From Corynebacterium glyciniphilum AJ 3170 (GTDB lineage: Bacteria; Actinomycetota; Actinomycetes; Mycobacteriales; Mycobacteriaceae), in NCBI RefSeq assembly GCF_000626675.1, contig NZ_CP006842.1, positions 1,612,001 to 1,676,000 of the forward strand: 64,000 nt of DNA. Direction: 5' to 3'. Positions 8,531 to 16,812 of the stretch are shown piece by piece. Both the position numbers and the translations under genes were made by a program. The notes below the pieces were generated by a model that was not told where the DNA came from, did no database searches, and saw only the letters and a list, made by a program, of their open reading frames with translations. The stretch's first letter is position 1; each line of letters starts with the position of its first letter.

Positions 8531-9619
8531 GTGCCGACAGTGCCGACCGAGCCGACACCTGCCTCCGGGGCACGACGCGTCACGCTGGCCGACGTCGCAG
8601 CACGTGCGGGCGCCTCGACCACCGCGGTGAGTTACGTCGTCAGCGGCAGCCACCGCCCGGTGTCCGATGCCCTGCGTGCACGCATCGAGGCCGCGCTCGT
8701 GGAACTGGACTACCGTCCCGACCTCGCGGCCCGTGCGCTACGCACCGGGGCGTCGACGCCCATGGTGGGCCTGCTCGTCCCCCACGTCACCATGCCCTTC
8801 TTTTCCCAGGTTGCCGACGCCGTCGAACGGGAGGCCGGACGGCACAACCATCTCGTGCTGTTCGCCAACACCGACTTCGACCCCGACAAGGAGGCGGAGG
8901 CGGCCGCCCGCCTGATCGCCGCCGGGGTCTCCGGACTCATCGTCCTGGGGGAGGGGGACGCCGACGCCACCGCCGCGGTCTGTGACCGTGCCCGTGTGCC
9001 GGTGGTGTGGGTGCACAACGACCGTGGGCTGACGGGACTGGGTACCGCGGAACGTCCCTCGCACGGCCATGTCGGTGCCGACCACGTCCACGCCGGTGCC
9101 GTCGCCACCGAGCACGTCCTGCGTGGCGGTGCCCGGCACCCCGTCTTCGTCGGCGGGTTTACCGTCGAGGAGACGGGCCTGGTGCGACGGGACACCGTCC
9201 GCCAGCGCTTCGAGGGGTTCCTCGCCGCGCAGGAGGCCGGTGACCCCACGGCACGCATCGTCACCGACCTTTCCGCCGGGGACGCCTACCGCGCGGTCTC
9301 CCGATACCTCGTCGACCACACGCCGGACGCCTTCGTCGTCGGCACCTTCGGTCAGGCGGAGGCCGTGGTGAAGGCTGTGGTCGACGCAGGTCACTCCGTG
9401 CCCGACGACATCGACGTGGTCACCTTCGACGGCGGACCGGTCACCGGTCACGAACTCTTCCCGTTGACCACCGTGCGCCAGGACCTCGACGCGGTCGCGG
9501 TCAACGCGTTCGCGTCGATCACCGGCACGCCCGGGTCCTCCCGGACCCCGGTGGGGTTCACCCTGGTGCAGGGTGCCAGCACGACAGCTCCGGCACGGTC
9601 GTCGGGAGGTGCCGAATGA
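8531..9619 (+). CDS. LacI-family transcriptional regulator
   Basis: A 362-residue LacI/GalR-type repressor. The N-terminal helix-turn-helix is clear: VTLADVAARAGASTTAVSYV followed by the hinge helix region RPDLAARALRTG. The rest is a periplasmic-binding-protein-like ligand domain (MVGLLVPHVTMPFFSQVADA, GVSGLIVLGEGD, VTFDGGPVTGHELFPLTTVRQD). The start is a GTG with AAAGGAA about 6 bases upstream. The stop overlaps the permease start (ATGA), so the regulator is co-transcribed with the importer, which suggests it senses the imported compound. An 18-residue Pro/Thr-rich N-terminal extension precedes the HTH. The effector is unknown. Confidence 0.92.
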   Translation: MPTVPTEPTPASGARRVTLADVAARAGASTTAVSYVVSGSHRPVSDALRARIEAALVELDYRPDLAARALRTGASTPMVGLLVPHVTMPFFSQVADAVEREAGRHNHLVLFANTDFDPDKEAEAAARLIAAGVSGLIVLGEGDADATAAVCDRARVPVVWVHNDRGLTGLGTAERPSHGHVGADHVHAGAVATEHVLRGGARHPVFVGGFTVEETGLVRRDTVRQRFEGFLAAQEAGDPTARIVTDLSAGDAYRAVSRYLVDHTPDAFVVGTFGQAEAVVKAVVDAGHSVPDDIDVVTFDGGPVTGHELFPLTTVRQDLDAVAVNAFASITGTPGSSRTPVGFTLVQGASTTAPARSSGGAE

Positions 9620-10386
9620 GTCGTGCACGCAGAGACCAACTCGCCACCGTCGGCTGGCTGGTGACCTCACTGGTGCTGATGGTCGCCGTCTGGCAGGTCG
9701 TCGCCACCGTGGTCATCGCCGACGAGCAGATGTTCCCCGGCCCGGTCACCGTCCTGGCGGCGGCGCGGACGATGCTCGCCAACGGTTACATCGCCGCGAA
9801 CGTCTGGCCGTCGCTGACCCGGGTGCTGGTGGGCTTCATCCTCGGCGCTGTGGGAGGGGTGGTCCTGGGCATCGCCACCGGACGGGTCCTGCTGCTGCGC
9901 CGCTTGCTCGGCCCGGTGCTGATCCTGCTGCGACCCGTGCCGGCGATCGCGCTGGTGCCCGTCGCGATCGTGTGGTTCGGGATCGGGGAGGAGTCCAAGT
10001 ACGCCGTCATCGCCTACGCCGTGGGCCTGACCGTGTGGCTCAACACCCACGCCGGGGCCGAGGCCGTGCCCGAGACCTACCTGCGGGCCGCGCGCTCACT
10101 GGGGGTGTCCCGGCCTCGCCAGTTCCTGTCCGTGGTGGTCCCCGCCGCGTCGCCGTTCATCGTGACCGGGCTGCGGTTGGGCGCCTCGGTGGCGTTCATC
10201 AGCCTCATCGCCGCCGAGCTCACCGGAGCGTCCTCCGGCATCGGTTTCCAGCTCCAGGAGTCCCGCCAGTACCTGGCCACCGACGCCATGTTTGTCAGCC
10301 TGATCACCCTCGGCGTGCTCGGCGCCGCCGTCGACCTGGCGATCAGTACCGCAGGCCACCGCCTACTCAGATGGGAGAAGTCATGA
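9616..10386 (+). CDS. ABC transporter permease (SsuC/TauC/NrtB type)
   Basis: A 256-residue inner-membrane permease of the nitrate/sulfonate/taurine importer family. About six hydrophobic spans are visible. The coupling loop that contacts the ATPase is recognisable as a conserved EA-type loop (PETYLRAARSLGVSRPRQF, about residues 154-172), and the segment PVPAIALVPVAIVWFGIGEESKY is typical of this family. It overlaps the regulator upstream and the ATPase downstream (ATGA at both ends). Possible substrates by family are aliphatic sulfonates, taurine, nitrate or thiamine-precursor pyrimidines; the neighbouring arylsulfotransferase-like gene slightly favours a sulfur compound. Confidence 0.88.
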   Translation: MSRARRDQLATVGWLVTSLVLMVAVWQVVATVVIADEQMFPGPVTVLAAARTMLANGYIAANVWPSLTRVLVGFILGAVGGVVLGIATGRVLLLRRLLGPVLILLRPVPAIALVPVAIVWFGIGEESKYAVIAYAVGLTVWLNTHAGAEAVPETYLRAARSLGVSRPRQFLSVVVPAASPFIVTGLRLGASVAFISLIAAELTGASSGIGFQLQESRQYLATDAMFVSLITLGVLGAAVDLAISTAGHRLLRWEKS

Positions 10387-11156
10387 GTGCACCGGGTGCG
10401 GTGGAGATCACCGCCGTGGAGAAGCTCTTCTCGCCGACCTCCGGGCTCGGCGAGACCACGTTGTCGCTGGAACCGGGCTCGTTCCACAGCCTCGTGGGCC
10501 CCAGCGGCTGCGGGAAGTCGACGTTGCTCAACATCGTCGCCGGGTTCACCTCGCCGGACACCGGTGACGTTCTGCTCGACGGCCGCCCGGTCACCGCCCC
10601 GACCCCGGAGGTGGGCGTGGTGTTCCAGCAGTACGCCCTGTTCCCGTGGCTGAGCGCCCGTGCCAACGTGGAGATCGCCCTGCAGCGGCTCGTGCCGGGA
10701 GCGGGGCTCCGGGCCCGGCGGCGACGTCGTGACCTTGCCCTGGACTACCTGGACAGCGTGCGCATGGCCGATCACGCCGACAGTTTCCCCGCCCAGCTCT
10801 CAGGTGGGATGCAGCAACGCGTCGCGCTGGCCAGGGCACTCGCCGCCGAGCCTGCCCTGCTGCTGATGGACGAACCCTTCGGCGCGCTGGACGCCACCAC
10901 CCGTCGCCACACCCAGGAACTGCTCATGCGGGTGTGGGGGAAGCGGCGCACCACCGTCCTGTTCGTCACCCACGACGTCGACGAGGCACTGCTGCTCAGC
11001 GACACCGTGCATGTGATGTCTCCGTCACCCGGCGCGGTCGTCGACAGTCATACCGTGCATACCCCGCGCCCGCGCGACTCCACCCGTCCCGACAGCGAGC
11101 AGACCCGTTTGCGCGGCATGATCCTGCGCACCATAGACCACTCCATCGCTCAGTGA
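10383..11156 (+). CDS. ABC transporter ATP-binding protein (SsuB/TauB type)
   Basis: A 257-residue ATPase of the same importer. Walker A is GPSGCGKST (about residues 39-47), the Q-loop is VVFQQYALFPW, the signature is LSGGMQQR, Walker B is LLLMDEPFGALD, and the switch histidine is in FVTHDVDEAL. The ATG at 10383 overlaps the permease stop. An open frame continues upstream to 9573 but that part merely shadows the permease gene. All catalytic motifs are intact. The last 30 residues form a polar tail. Confidence 0.92.
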   Translation: MSAPGAVEITAVEKLFSPTSGLGETTLSLEPGSFHSLVGPSGCGKSTLLNIVAGFTSPDTGDVLLDGRPVTAPTPEVGVVFQQYALFPWLSARANVEIALQRLVPGAGLRARRRRRDLALDYLDSVRMADHADSFPAQLSGGMQQRVALARALAAEPALLLMDEPFGALDATTRRHTQELLMRVWGKRRTTVLFVTHDVDEALLLSDTVHVMSPSPGAVVDSHTVHTPRPRDSTRPDSEQTRLRGMILRTIDHSIAQ

Positions 11157-11174
11157 ATATAAGGAAAAACGACG

Positions 11175-12215
11175 ATGACCACCACCGCACTTCCTCGAGT
11201 CTCCCGAACAGCCGTGGCGCTGTTGGCGACTGCGTCCCTGCTCCTTTCCACCTCGGCCTGCTCCGGCGGGGACGGGCACGGCACCGGGGCGTCCGACGCC
11301 GCGATGTCGCTCAAGCTCGGTTGGTCGGAGGGGTGGACGGCACCACAGGTCGCCGTCGCCGCCGAGGAGGGCATGTGGGGTGACCATGACCTCGACGTCA
11401 CCACCACACCCTTCGATAGTGGACGGGCCGCCCTCGAGGCTCTGCTCGGTGGTGGGGTAGACGCCGCCGTGCTTACCGAGTTCCCCCTCGTCGCGGCCGC
11501 TCTGCGCGACCAGGGCGTGACGGCGGTGGCGAACTTGAGTAGTTACGACAGCTACCGGATCATCGGTTCAAAGAAGGCCGGAGTCAGAGACGACGCAGGT
11601 GACGCAGACGTCGGGATCGCCTCGCTATACGGCAAGCGGGTCGGCGTGACCCTCGGCACAAACATGAACTTCATCCTCGACGAACTGCTCGAGTCCAACG
11701 ACATCGAGGCCGAGATCGTCAACATCGGGCCTACGGACTTCGCCACGGCACTGCAGAAGGGTGACATCGACGCCGGTTTGATGTTCGATACCTTCTATGC
11801 GCCCACGAAAAAGGCGTTGGGCGATGACTACGTCGACATCGCGGTGCCCCCGGAGCTATACACCGGCACCATGCTTCTCGTGGTGAAGAACGACCTGGTC
11901 GAGGGTGGCCCTGACCGACTCCGCGCGCTCGTCGACGGTGTCCATGATGCCACCGGGTTCATCGGGGGCGAGCCGGATGCGGCACGCGAGATACTCACGA
12001 AGCGTCTCGTGGGCGGCGGAGCCACCGTCGATGAGGAGACTGTGCGTGAGCGATGGGACGAGTATGACTACACGCCTGGCCTCGACGACTCCGTGCGCGA
12101 ACTGATGGTCCGGGAGGCGGAGTGGATCATCGACGAGGGGAACGGCGACGCGGGGCCCGACATCGGGACGAAGATCGACGGCGTGCTCGGCATCGACGCC
12201 GCCGACACGGTCTAG
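11175..12215 (+). CDS. ABC transporter substrate-binding lipoprotein (NMT1/SsuA-like)
   Basis: A 346-residue solute-binding lipoprotein. A signal peptide with a hydrophobic core ends in the lipobox STSAC, followed by a Gly/Asp-rich linker. The mature part resembles SsuA/TauA/NMT1 proteins: KLGWSEGWTAPQVAVAAEEGMW near the N-terminus, then VDAAVLTEFPLVAAALRDQG and the hinge region KRVGVTLGTNMNFILDELL. It starts 18 bases after the ATPase stop with AAGGA upstream of the ATG. It completes the importer operon. Its stop codon overlaps the stop of the converging symporter gene (CTAG shared). Confidence 0.88.
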   Translation: MTTTALPRVSRTAVALLATASLLLSTSACSGGDGHGTGASDAAMSLKLGWSEGWTAPQVAVAAEEGMWGDHDLDVTTTPFDSGRAALEALLGGGVDAAVLTEFPLVAAALRDQGVTAVANLSSYDSYRIIGSKKAGVRDDAGDADVGIASLYGKRVGVTLGTNMNFILDELLESNDIEAEIVNIGPTDFATALQKGDIDAGLMFDTFYAPTKKALGDDYVDIAVPPELYTGTMLLVVKNDLVEGGPDRLRALVDGVHDATGFIGGEPDAAREILTKRLVGGGATVDEETVRERWDEYDYTPGLDDSVRELMVREAEWIIDEGNGDAGPDIGTKIDGVLGIDAADTV

Positions 12216-13729
12216 CGGGAACCGATAGTGGCCCTCGAGACGGTGTTCGCCTCGTGCTCCAGGTCGTCGATCTGCCGGTTGAGTTCCTCGGCGTGGACTG
12301 CGGCCTCCTGCTCGGTCTCCGCGGCGGGGTTGGACCCCCACATCGGCCGGCCGTTGCTCTCCGGCAGAAAGCGCAGTGCGACCAGTCCGATCACACCGGC
12401 GAGCATGAGGTAGAACCCGGGCCACATGAGGTTGCCGGTCGCGGCAATCAGCGCTTCCATCACCGTGGACGTCGTGCCACCGAACAGTGAGATCGAGACG
12501 TTGAAGGCGATGGCCAGCGCTCCGGCCCGGACCACGGTGGGGAACAGCGAGGGCAGGGTGGACGGCATGATCGAGCTGAAACAGATCAGAGACAGTCCCA
12601 TGATCAGCAGTCCGATAAACACGCACGCCAGGTTGTCGACCCGGATAAGCAGGATCGAGGGCACCGACAGCAGGATCAGTGACAGGCAACCAGCCAGGAC
12701 GACGGGACGGCGCCCGACCCGGTCAGAGAGCTTTCCGAAGACGGGGATCAGGACCAGGCACACCGCCATCACGGCGATCTCCAGGACGTTGGCGGTCAGG
12801 CTGGAGATCTCGTAGCCGCCTTGCCTGCTGCCGACCTCATCGAAGTAGGACGGCATGAAGGATGTCAGCATGTAGTTGGTGACATTCCAGGCAATCACCA
12901 GGCCGCAGCAGACCAGGATCGACGGCCACAGGGAGAGGATTTTCTTTGCCTCGTTGCCCTCGAAGTCCCGTGCTGCGTGGGACTGGCTCTCCGGGATGTT
13001 CTTCGCGGCTTCCTGTTGTTCGAAGGCGGGCGTGTCTTTGAGCTTGGTGCGCAGGTAGATGCCGACGAACCCGAGCGGCAGGGCGACGAAGAAGGGCAGG
13101 CGCCATCCCCAGGACTGCATTTGACCGTCGGACAGGACGGCTTCCAGGATGACGGCGACGGACGCTCCGAGGATGTAGCCGCCGAAGGTGCCGACTTCGA
13201 GCAGGCTACCGAAGTAGCCGCGCTTGCGGTCGGGCGCGTACTCGGAGATGAACGTCATCGCGTTGGAGTACTCGCCTCCGGTGGAGAAGCCCTGCAACAG
13301 GCGGCAGGCCAGCAGCAGGAACGGCGCCAGCATGCCGATGGCGGCGTAGGACGGGATGACACCGATGAGGAAGGTGCTGGTCGCCATCATGATCATCGTG
13401 ATGGCGAGGACGCGGTTACGTCCGATCCTGTCGGACAGTGGACCGAACACCAGGCCACCGATGGGACGGACGAGGAAGGAAACGGCGAAGAGTCCGGCGA
13501 CGATGATTTTGCCGGCGGGTCCGGAGTCCTCCGGAAGGAACACCCCCTCGATGGTGAGGGCGAGGTAGCCGTAGACGCCGAAGTCGTACCACTCGGTGAC
13601 GTTTCCGATGGCGGCGGCATTGATGGCGCGTTTGACGGTGGCGGGTTCGGTGACGGTGACGTCATCTGCCTTCCACCGCCGGGCGGGGATCTGTGTCTTC
13701 GGGGGAGTTCCGAACATGGTCGGGTTCAC
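12212..13729 (-). CDS. MFS metabolite:H+ symporter (ProP/ShiA-like)
   Basis: A 505-residue MFS transporter of the metabolite:H+ symporter subfamily, related to ProP and ShiA, which import osmolytes or organic acids. The start of the first helix (IGNVTEWYDFGVYGYLA) and the loop 2-3 motif (FGPLSDRIGRNRVLAI) are classic; a second loop GKLSDRVGRRPVVL lies between helices 8 and 9. Twelve hydrophobic spans are visible and a charged tail follows. The start is uncertain: GTG at 13729 has AAGGA very close (2 bases), whereas the in-frame ATG at 13717 has it about 14 bases away. The transcript has a long 5' leader with an 8-bp tandem repeat. Substrate unknown. Confidence 0.88.
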   Translation of the reverse strand: MNPTMFGTPPKTQIPARRWKADDVTVTEPATVKRAINAAAIGNVTEWYDFGVYGYLALTIEGVFLPEDSGPAGKIIVAGLFAVSFLVRPIGGLVFGPLSDRIGRNRVLAITMIMMATSTFLIGVIPSYAAIGMLAPFLLLACRLLQGFSTGGEYSNAMTFISEYAPDRKRGYFGSLLEVGTFGGYILGASVAVILEAVLSDGQMQSWGWRLPFFVALPLGFVGIYLRTKLKDTPAFEQQEAAKNIPESQSHAARDFEGNEAKKILSLWPSILVCCGLVIAWNVTNYMLTSFMPSYFDEVGSRQGGYEISSLTANVLEIAVMAVCLVLIPVFGKLSDRVGRRPVVLAGCLSLILLSVPSILLIRVDNLACVFIGLLIMGLSLICFSSIMPSTLPSLFPTVVRAGALAIAFNVSISLFGGTTSTVMEALIAATGNLMWPGFYLMLAGVIGLVALRFLPESNGRPMWGSNPAAETEQEAAVHAEELNRQIDDLEHEANTVSRATIGSR

Positions 13730-13786
13730 TGTCCTTCCGGGGCCGGTGTGGGGGTTCGCGCGGGTGGGTCTGGGGCGTTTTCCTTT

Positions 13787-13866
13787 CCTTGGATCCTTGG
13801 ATCCTTGGATCCTTGGATCCTTGGATCCTTGGATCCTTGGATCCTCGGATCCTTGGAGGCTTGGAG
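13787..13866. repeat. 8-bp tandem repeat (CCTTGGAT)n in the leader of the symporter gene
   Basis: Seven perfect head-to-tail copies of CCTTGGAT (13787-13842) are followed by two or three degenerate copies up to 13866. On the sense strand of the minus-strand symporter gene each unit reads ATCCAAGG, so the array contains repeated AAGGA (Shine-Dalgarno-like) and GGATCC palindromes. It lies about 58 bases upstream of the symporter GTG and downstream of the proposed promoter. Confidence 0.95.
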
Positions 13867-13912
13867 CGTCCGGGCACCGCTCAGGTGCCTGATCGTTATG
13901 ACGGACGTCGAG

Positions 13913-13940
13913 ACTATAGCGTGCTTACTTATGTAGTCAA
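13913..13940 (-). promoter_or_regulatory. sigma-A-type promoter for the MFS symporter
   Basis: On the minus strand a -35 TTGACT (13940-13935) and a -10 TATAGT (13918-13913) are separated by 16 bases, close to the vegetative consensus. Transcription would begin near 13906 and give a leader of about 175 nt that contains the whole 8-bp repeat array. The rest of the 465-bp gap between the symporter and the next small gene (13941-14194) contains no other gene I can support. Confidence 0.7.
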
Positions 13941-14194
13941 GCTGGAGGAGTGGACTATGGTGTCATTTACGCAGTACACCTGAGGGAGGGGCTCGCGTCA
14001 TTAAGGTCGGGAACGGAGCTGAGTCAATGAGGTCACGTGCCGGTCACTCGCGCTGTCACCTGTGCGAGGTACGCCGTAGCCCCGGGGGTACTATCGTTCA
14101 CCGAAGGAAGGCGCGCTGCTGTACGAGGGTTTAAGCTCTGAGCCGAGACGCTGAAAGAATCAGCTCTCTCCGACTTTCCGAAAGGTAAATTCTC

Positions 14195-14395
14195 ATGGAT
14201 CTCAGCATCGTCAGCTCCCTCGGCGACGGCATCTCCACCCTCCTCCACGGCCTGTGGCAGGGCTTCAAGCGGTTGATCGACAACGTCGGCGGCAGTGCGG
14301 CGACGGCCGAAGGCATCATCAGCAGCGGCGAGCACAACCAGGATGTCGCCGGTTCCATCGCCGACGTCATCGGCAGCTCGGGATCTTCCGAGTAG
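14195..14395 (+). CDS. small amphipathic-helix protein, possibly PorA/PorH-like
   Basis: A 66-residue acidic protein without signal peptide. The first 32 residues (MDLSIVSSLGDGISTLLHGL onward) form a likely amphipathic helix, followed by a Gly/Ser/Ala-rich second half with another helix-like segment (DVAGSIADVIGSS). A GAAAGG ribosome site lies about 9 bases upstream, and a strong terminator follows 27 bases after the stop, so it is a self-contained unit. Small acidic helical proteins starting with MDLS and lacking signal peptides recall the corynebacterial channel peptides PorA/PorH, but the similarity is only in style. Identity is uncertain; that it is a real gene is supported by the ribosome site and terminator. 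Confidence 0.6.
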   Translation: MDLSIVSSLGDGISTLLHGLWQGFKRLIDNVGGSAATAEGIISSGEHNQDVAGSIADVIGSSGSSE

Positions 14396-14421
14396 TCCGG
14401 ACAATCCGGGAACGGCACGCG

Positions 14422-14454
14422 AGGGGTGCACCCTTTTCTACCGGGTGCGCCCCT
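14422..14454. terminator. bidirectional intrinsic terminator
   Basis: Arms AGGGGTGCACCC (14422-14433) and GGGTGCGCCCCT (14443-14454) pair with one wobble around a 9-nt loop. It ends the small helical-protein gene on the plus strand and the SDR gene on the minus strand, whose stop codon lies in the loop. Confidence 0.75.
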
Positions 14455-15307
14455 GTTCTGCGTCCGCGGCAGCCCAGCGAAACCCCCTGTTCAGCAATCG
14501 CATGACGCCGCGGTACGCCCAGGGGAGATTCACCTGTGCCCAGCGCCCCAATCGGATATCGCCGCTGGTGTAGAGCAGGTACCTGCCTTTCCGCGTCCCG
14601 TCGACGATCTTCTGCGCAGCCTCCACCGGCGTCGCAGCATGCCCCTGGAAGATCTTCTGGACCTTCTGTACCCGGTCGGCGGTCTGGTCTACCCCGTCAA
14701 TATCGATGGTACGTACCAGGGGAGTGTCCACGGCTCCGGGAACCGCGACGTGCACGCTCACGCCGTGCGGGGCGAGATCAAAGCGTAGGACCTCGCACAT
14801 GCCCAGCACCCCACCCTTGGACGCGGAATAGGCTGCGTGCCAGGGCAGTCCGATGATCCCGGCTGCCGAGGACACGCAGCACAGGCGGCGTGGTCGCGCC
14901 CGTCGGCCCGCCCCGACTTTCCCTGCCTCCGTCATCGCCGGGACAAGTGTTTCAACAATATGTACCGTACCCATCAGGTTCACGTCGATGACCTTCGCCC
15001 ACTTCTCATGTGGCAAGGTGCGGGGGTCACCCCAGATCGCGATGCCGGCGACATGGAAGACCTCGTCCGGGGCTCCGAATTCGCCGGTGATCCGCGACGC
15101 CCAGGAGCGCACCTCCTCGAACTCGGTGATGTCCAGGACCTGGTCGTCCAACAACGCCCCCGGCCGGATGTCGGTGATGTCGCGCGCCGTCGCGTCCAAG
15201 CCGACTTCGTCCCGGTCGGTGATCATCACCTCGTGCCCCTCGCGCGCCAGGAGTAACGCCACCTCGCGTCCGATACCGGACGCCGCTCCCGTGACCACAC
15301 ACCGCAT
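14438..15307 (-). CDS. short-chain dehydrogenase/reductase (SDR)
   Basis: A 289-residue classical SDR with an N-terminal NAD(P)-binding motif TGAASGIG (residues 6-13), an N-A-G-like position (HVAGIA), the catalytic serine region (CVSSAAGIIG) and YSASKGG with catalytic Tyr and Lys. The Asp at the end of beta-2 (ITDRDE) suggests a preference for NAD. The ATG at 15307 is chosen because GAAGGGAA lies upstream; the longer reading lacks support. The C-terminus carries an extra basic/hydrophobic segment (about residues 240-289) that may touch membrane. The substrate cannot be told. It ends in the loop of a terminator shared with the converging small gene. Confidence 0.87.
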   Translation of the reverse strand: MRCVVTGAASGIGREVALLLAREGHEVMITDRDEVGLDATARDITDIRPGALLDDQVLDITEFEEVRSWASRITGEFGAPDEVFHVAGIAIWGDPRTLPHEKWAKVIDVNLMGTVHIVETLVPAMTEAGKVGAGRRARPRRLCCVSSAAGIIGLPWHAAYSASKGGVLGMCEVLRFDLAPHGVSVHVAVPGAVDTPLVRTIDIDGVDQTADRVQKVQKIFQGHAATPVEAAQKIVDGTRKGRYLLYTSGDIRLGRWAQVNLPWAYRGVMRLLNRGFRWAAADAEQGRTR

Positions 15308-15366
15308 CGTCGTTCCCTTCCGGCGACCGGTGCCGGCCCGGCCCCACACTAGGTTCCCCTACAAAC

Positions 15367-16812
15367 CTAGCGCAGATCCAACCCCAGGACGGCGTTCTCC
15401 ACCAGTTCGCTCAAGGACGGGTGCGGCCAGTACTGCCTGGTGGCGAACTCGGCGAGATCCAGGTCGAACTCGATGGCGGTCACCAGCAGCTGAATCAGCG
15501 TTGCGGCCTGCGGGCCCATGATGTGGGCCCCCAGCAGGCGGTGCGAGTCAGCGTCCGCGATCAGCTTGCAGAATCCGGTCGTGTCCTCCATCGCCCACCC
15601 GTAGGCCACGTCGGCGTACTCCTGCACCTTCACGGTCACGGTACGGCCGTTCTCCTGCGCCCATGTACGGGCCTCGTCCTCGGTCATGCCGACGTAGCCG
15701 ATCTGGGGATGGGTGAAGATTCCGCCCGGGACGTTGTCGTGCTTGAAGGCCTCCAGGCTGCTCTCTGACGTGGCGTCAGCGGCCACGTTGTGGAAGACCG
15801 CACGAGCCTCCTGGTTCGCCACATGCTTGAGCTGCAGCTCATTGGCGGCATCACCCAGAGCCCACACCCCCTCGGCGGTCGTCCGGCCGTAGTCGTCGAC
15901 GAGGATTCTGCCGTCCTCGGCCAGGTCCACGCCCCCGGCCGAGGCATTCAACAGGTCGCCGTTGGGCACGCGCCCCTGGGCGAGCAGCACCTCGTCGCAG
16001 TCGATCTCCCGACCGTCGTCCAGCGTCAGAGTGACGAGGCCGCCGTCGGCGCGGGCACCGGTGACCGTGTGCCCCAGCAGGTTCGTCCACTGCGACCCCG
16101 CCAACTCGGTGAACCGCGAGGACACGGTCGAATCAAAACGGCGCAGCAGAGACTCCGACCGGTTGATGACAATCACCTCCACGCCCAGTGCCGAGAAGAT
16201 GTGGGCGAACTCCACCGCGATGATCCCGCCACCCAGGATCACCAGCGTGCGCGGCAGCTCGTCCATCCTCATGATGTCGGCGTTCGTGCGGTAGGGGATA
16301 CCTGATTCCCCGATCACCTCCGGCACCCACGTCCGGGTCCCTGTGGCCAGGACGATCTGGTCGCCGGTGATTGTCCGGGCGCCGGCTCCCTCGCCGATGC
16401 GTAGGGTGCGCTCGCCGACGAAGGACGCGATGTCACTGAACAGGGTGATATTCGGGGTCTCGTCGCCGCGTCGGTATTCCTCACCGCCCCGGGAGATCGG
16501 GTCGATGCGCTTTCCGAAGACCCGCTCCTTGAGGTCGTCCCAGTTCACCCGCCAGCCGGCCACCGGCATCGGCGCGGCCGCCGCCCCTCCGATCGGATAC
16601 AGGTTGTAGCGGTCGGCGTCCGTCAGTTCACGGGCCACATCGGCGGCGTAGACGTACATCTTGGTCGGGATACAGCCGACGTTGATGCAGGTGCCGCCGA
16701 AGACACCTTTCTCGACAACGGCGATCTTCCGGTCGTTGAGGTCTTCGGGGATCGAATTGCCTGAGCCGGTGCCGACGATGATGAGGTCAAAGTGTTCGGG
16801 GGAGTCAGTCAT
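15367..16812 (-). CDS. mtr: mycothione reductase
   Basis: Mycothione reductase, 481 residues, a FAD-dependent pyridine nucleotide-disulfide oxidoreductase that uses NADPH to reduce oxidised mycothiol, the main thiol of actinobacteria. FAD binding is seen in IIVGTGSGNS at the N-terminus, and the redox pair in GGTCINVGCIPTK (Cys42 and Cys47). The NADPH domain has LVILGGGIIAVEFAHIFSALG, and the C-terminal interface holds the catalytic His in YWPHPSLSELVENAV. The GTGSGNS form rather than GxGxxG with Gly-Gly is typical for Mtr as against lipoamide dehydrogenase. Start ATG 16812 overlaps the hydrolase stop (ATGA), so the two are translationally coupled. Confidence 0.92.
   Translation of the reverse strand: MTDSPEHFDLIIVGTGSGNSIPEDLNDRKIAVVEKGVFGGTCINVGCIPTKMYVYAADVARELTDADRYNLYPIGGAAAAPMPVAGWRVNWDDLKERVFGKRIDPISRGGEEYRRGDETPNITLFSDIASFVGERTLRIGEGAGARTITGDQIVLATGTRTWVPEVIGESGIPYRTNADIMRMDELPRTLVILGGGIIAVEFAHIFSALGVEVIVINRSESLLRRFDSTVSSRFTELAGSQWTNLLGHTVTGARADGGLVTLTLDDGREIDCDEVLLAQGRVPNGDLLNASAGGVDLAEDGRILVDDYGRTTAEGVWALGDAANELQLKHVANQEARAVFHNVAADATSESSLEAFKHDNVPGGIFTHPQIGYVGMTEDEARTWAQENGRTVTVKVQEYADVAYGWAMEDTTGFCKLIADADSHRLLGAHIMGPQAATLIQLLVTAIEFDLDLAEFATRQYWPHPSLSELVENAVLGLDLR

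Noticed and set aside
13787..13866. CRISPR-like array
   Set aside because: The units are contiguous 8-mers without spacers, so it is a simple tandem repeat.
13662..13983. Repetitive peptides (LDPWILGS or DPRIQGSK units) in frames through the 8-bp array
   Set aside because: An 8-bp repeat gives the same eight-codon unit in all three frames; there is no start context, and the array lies in the symporter leader.
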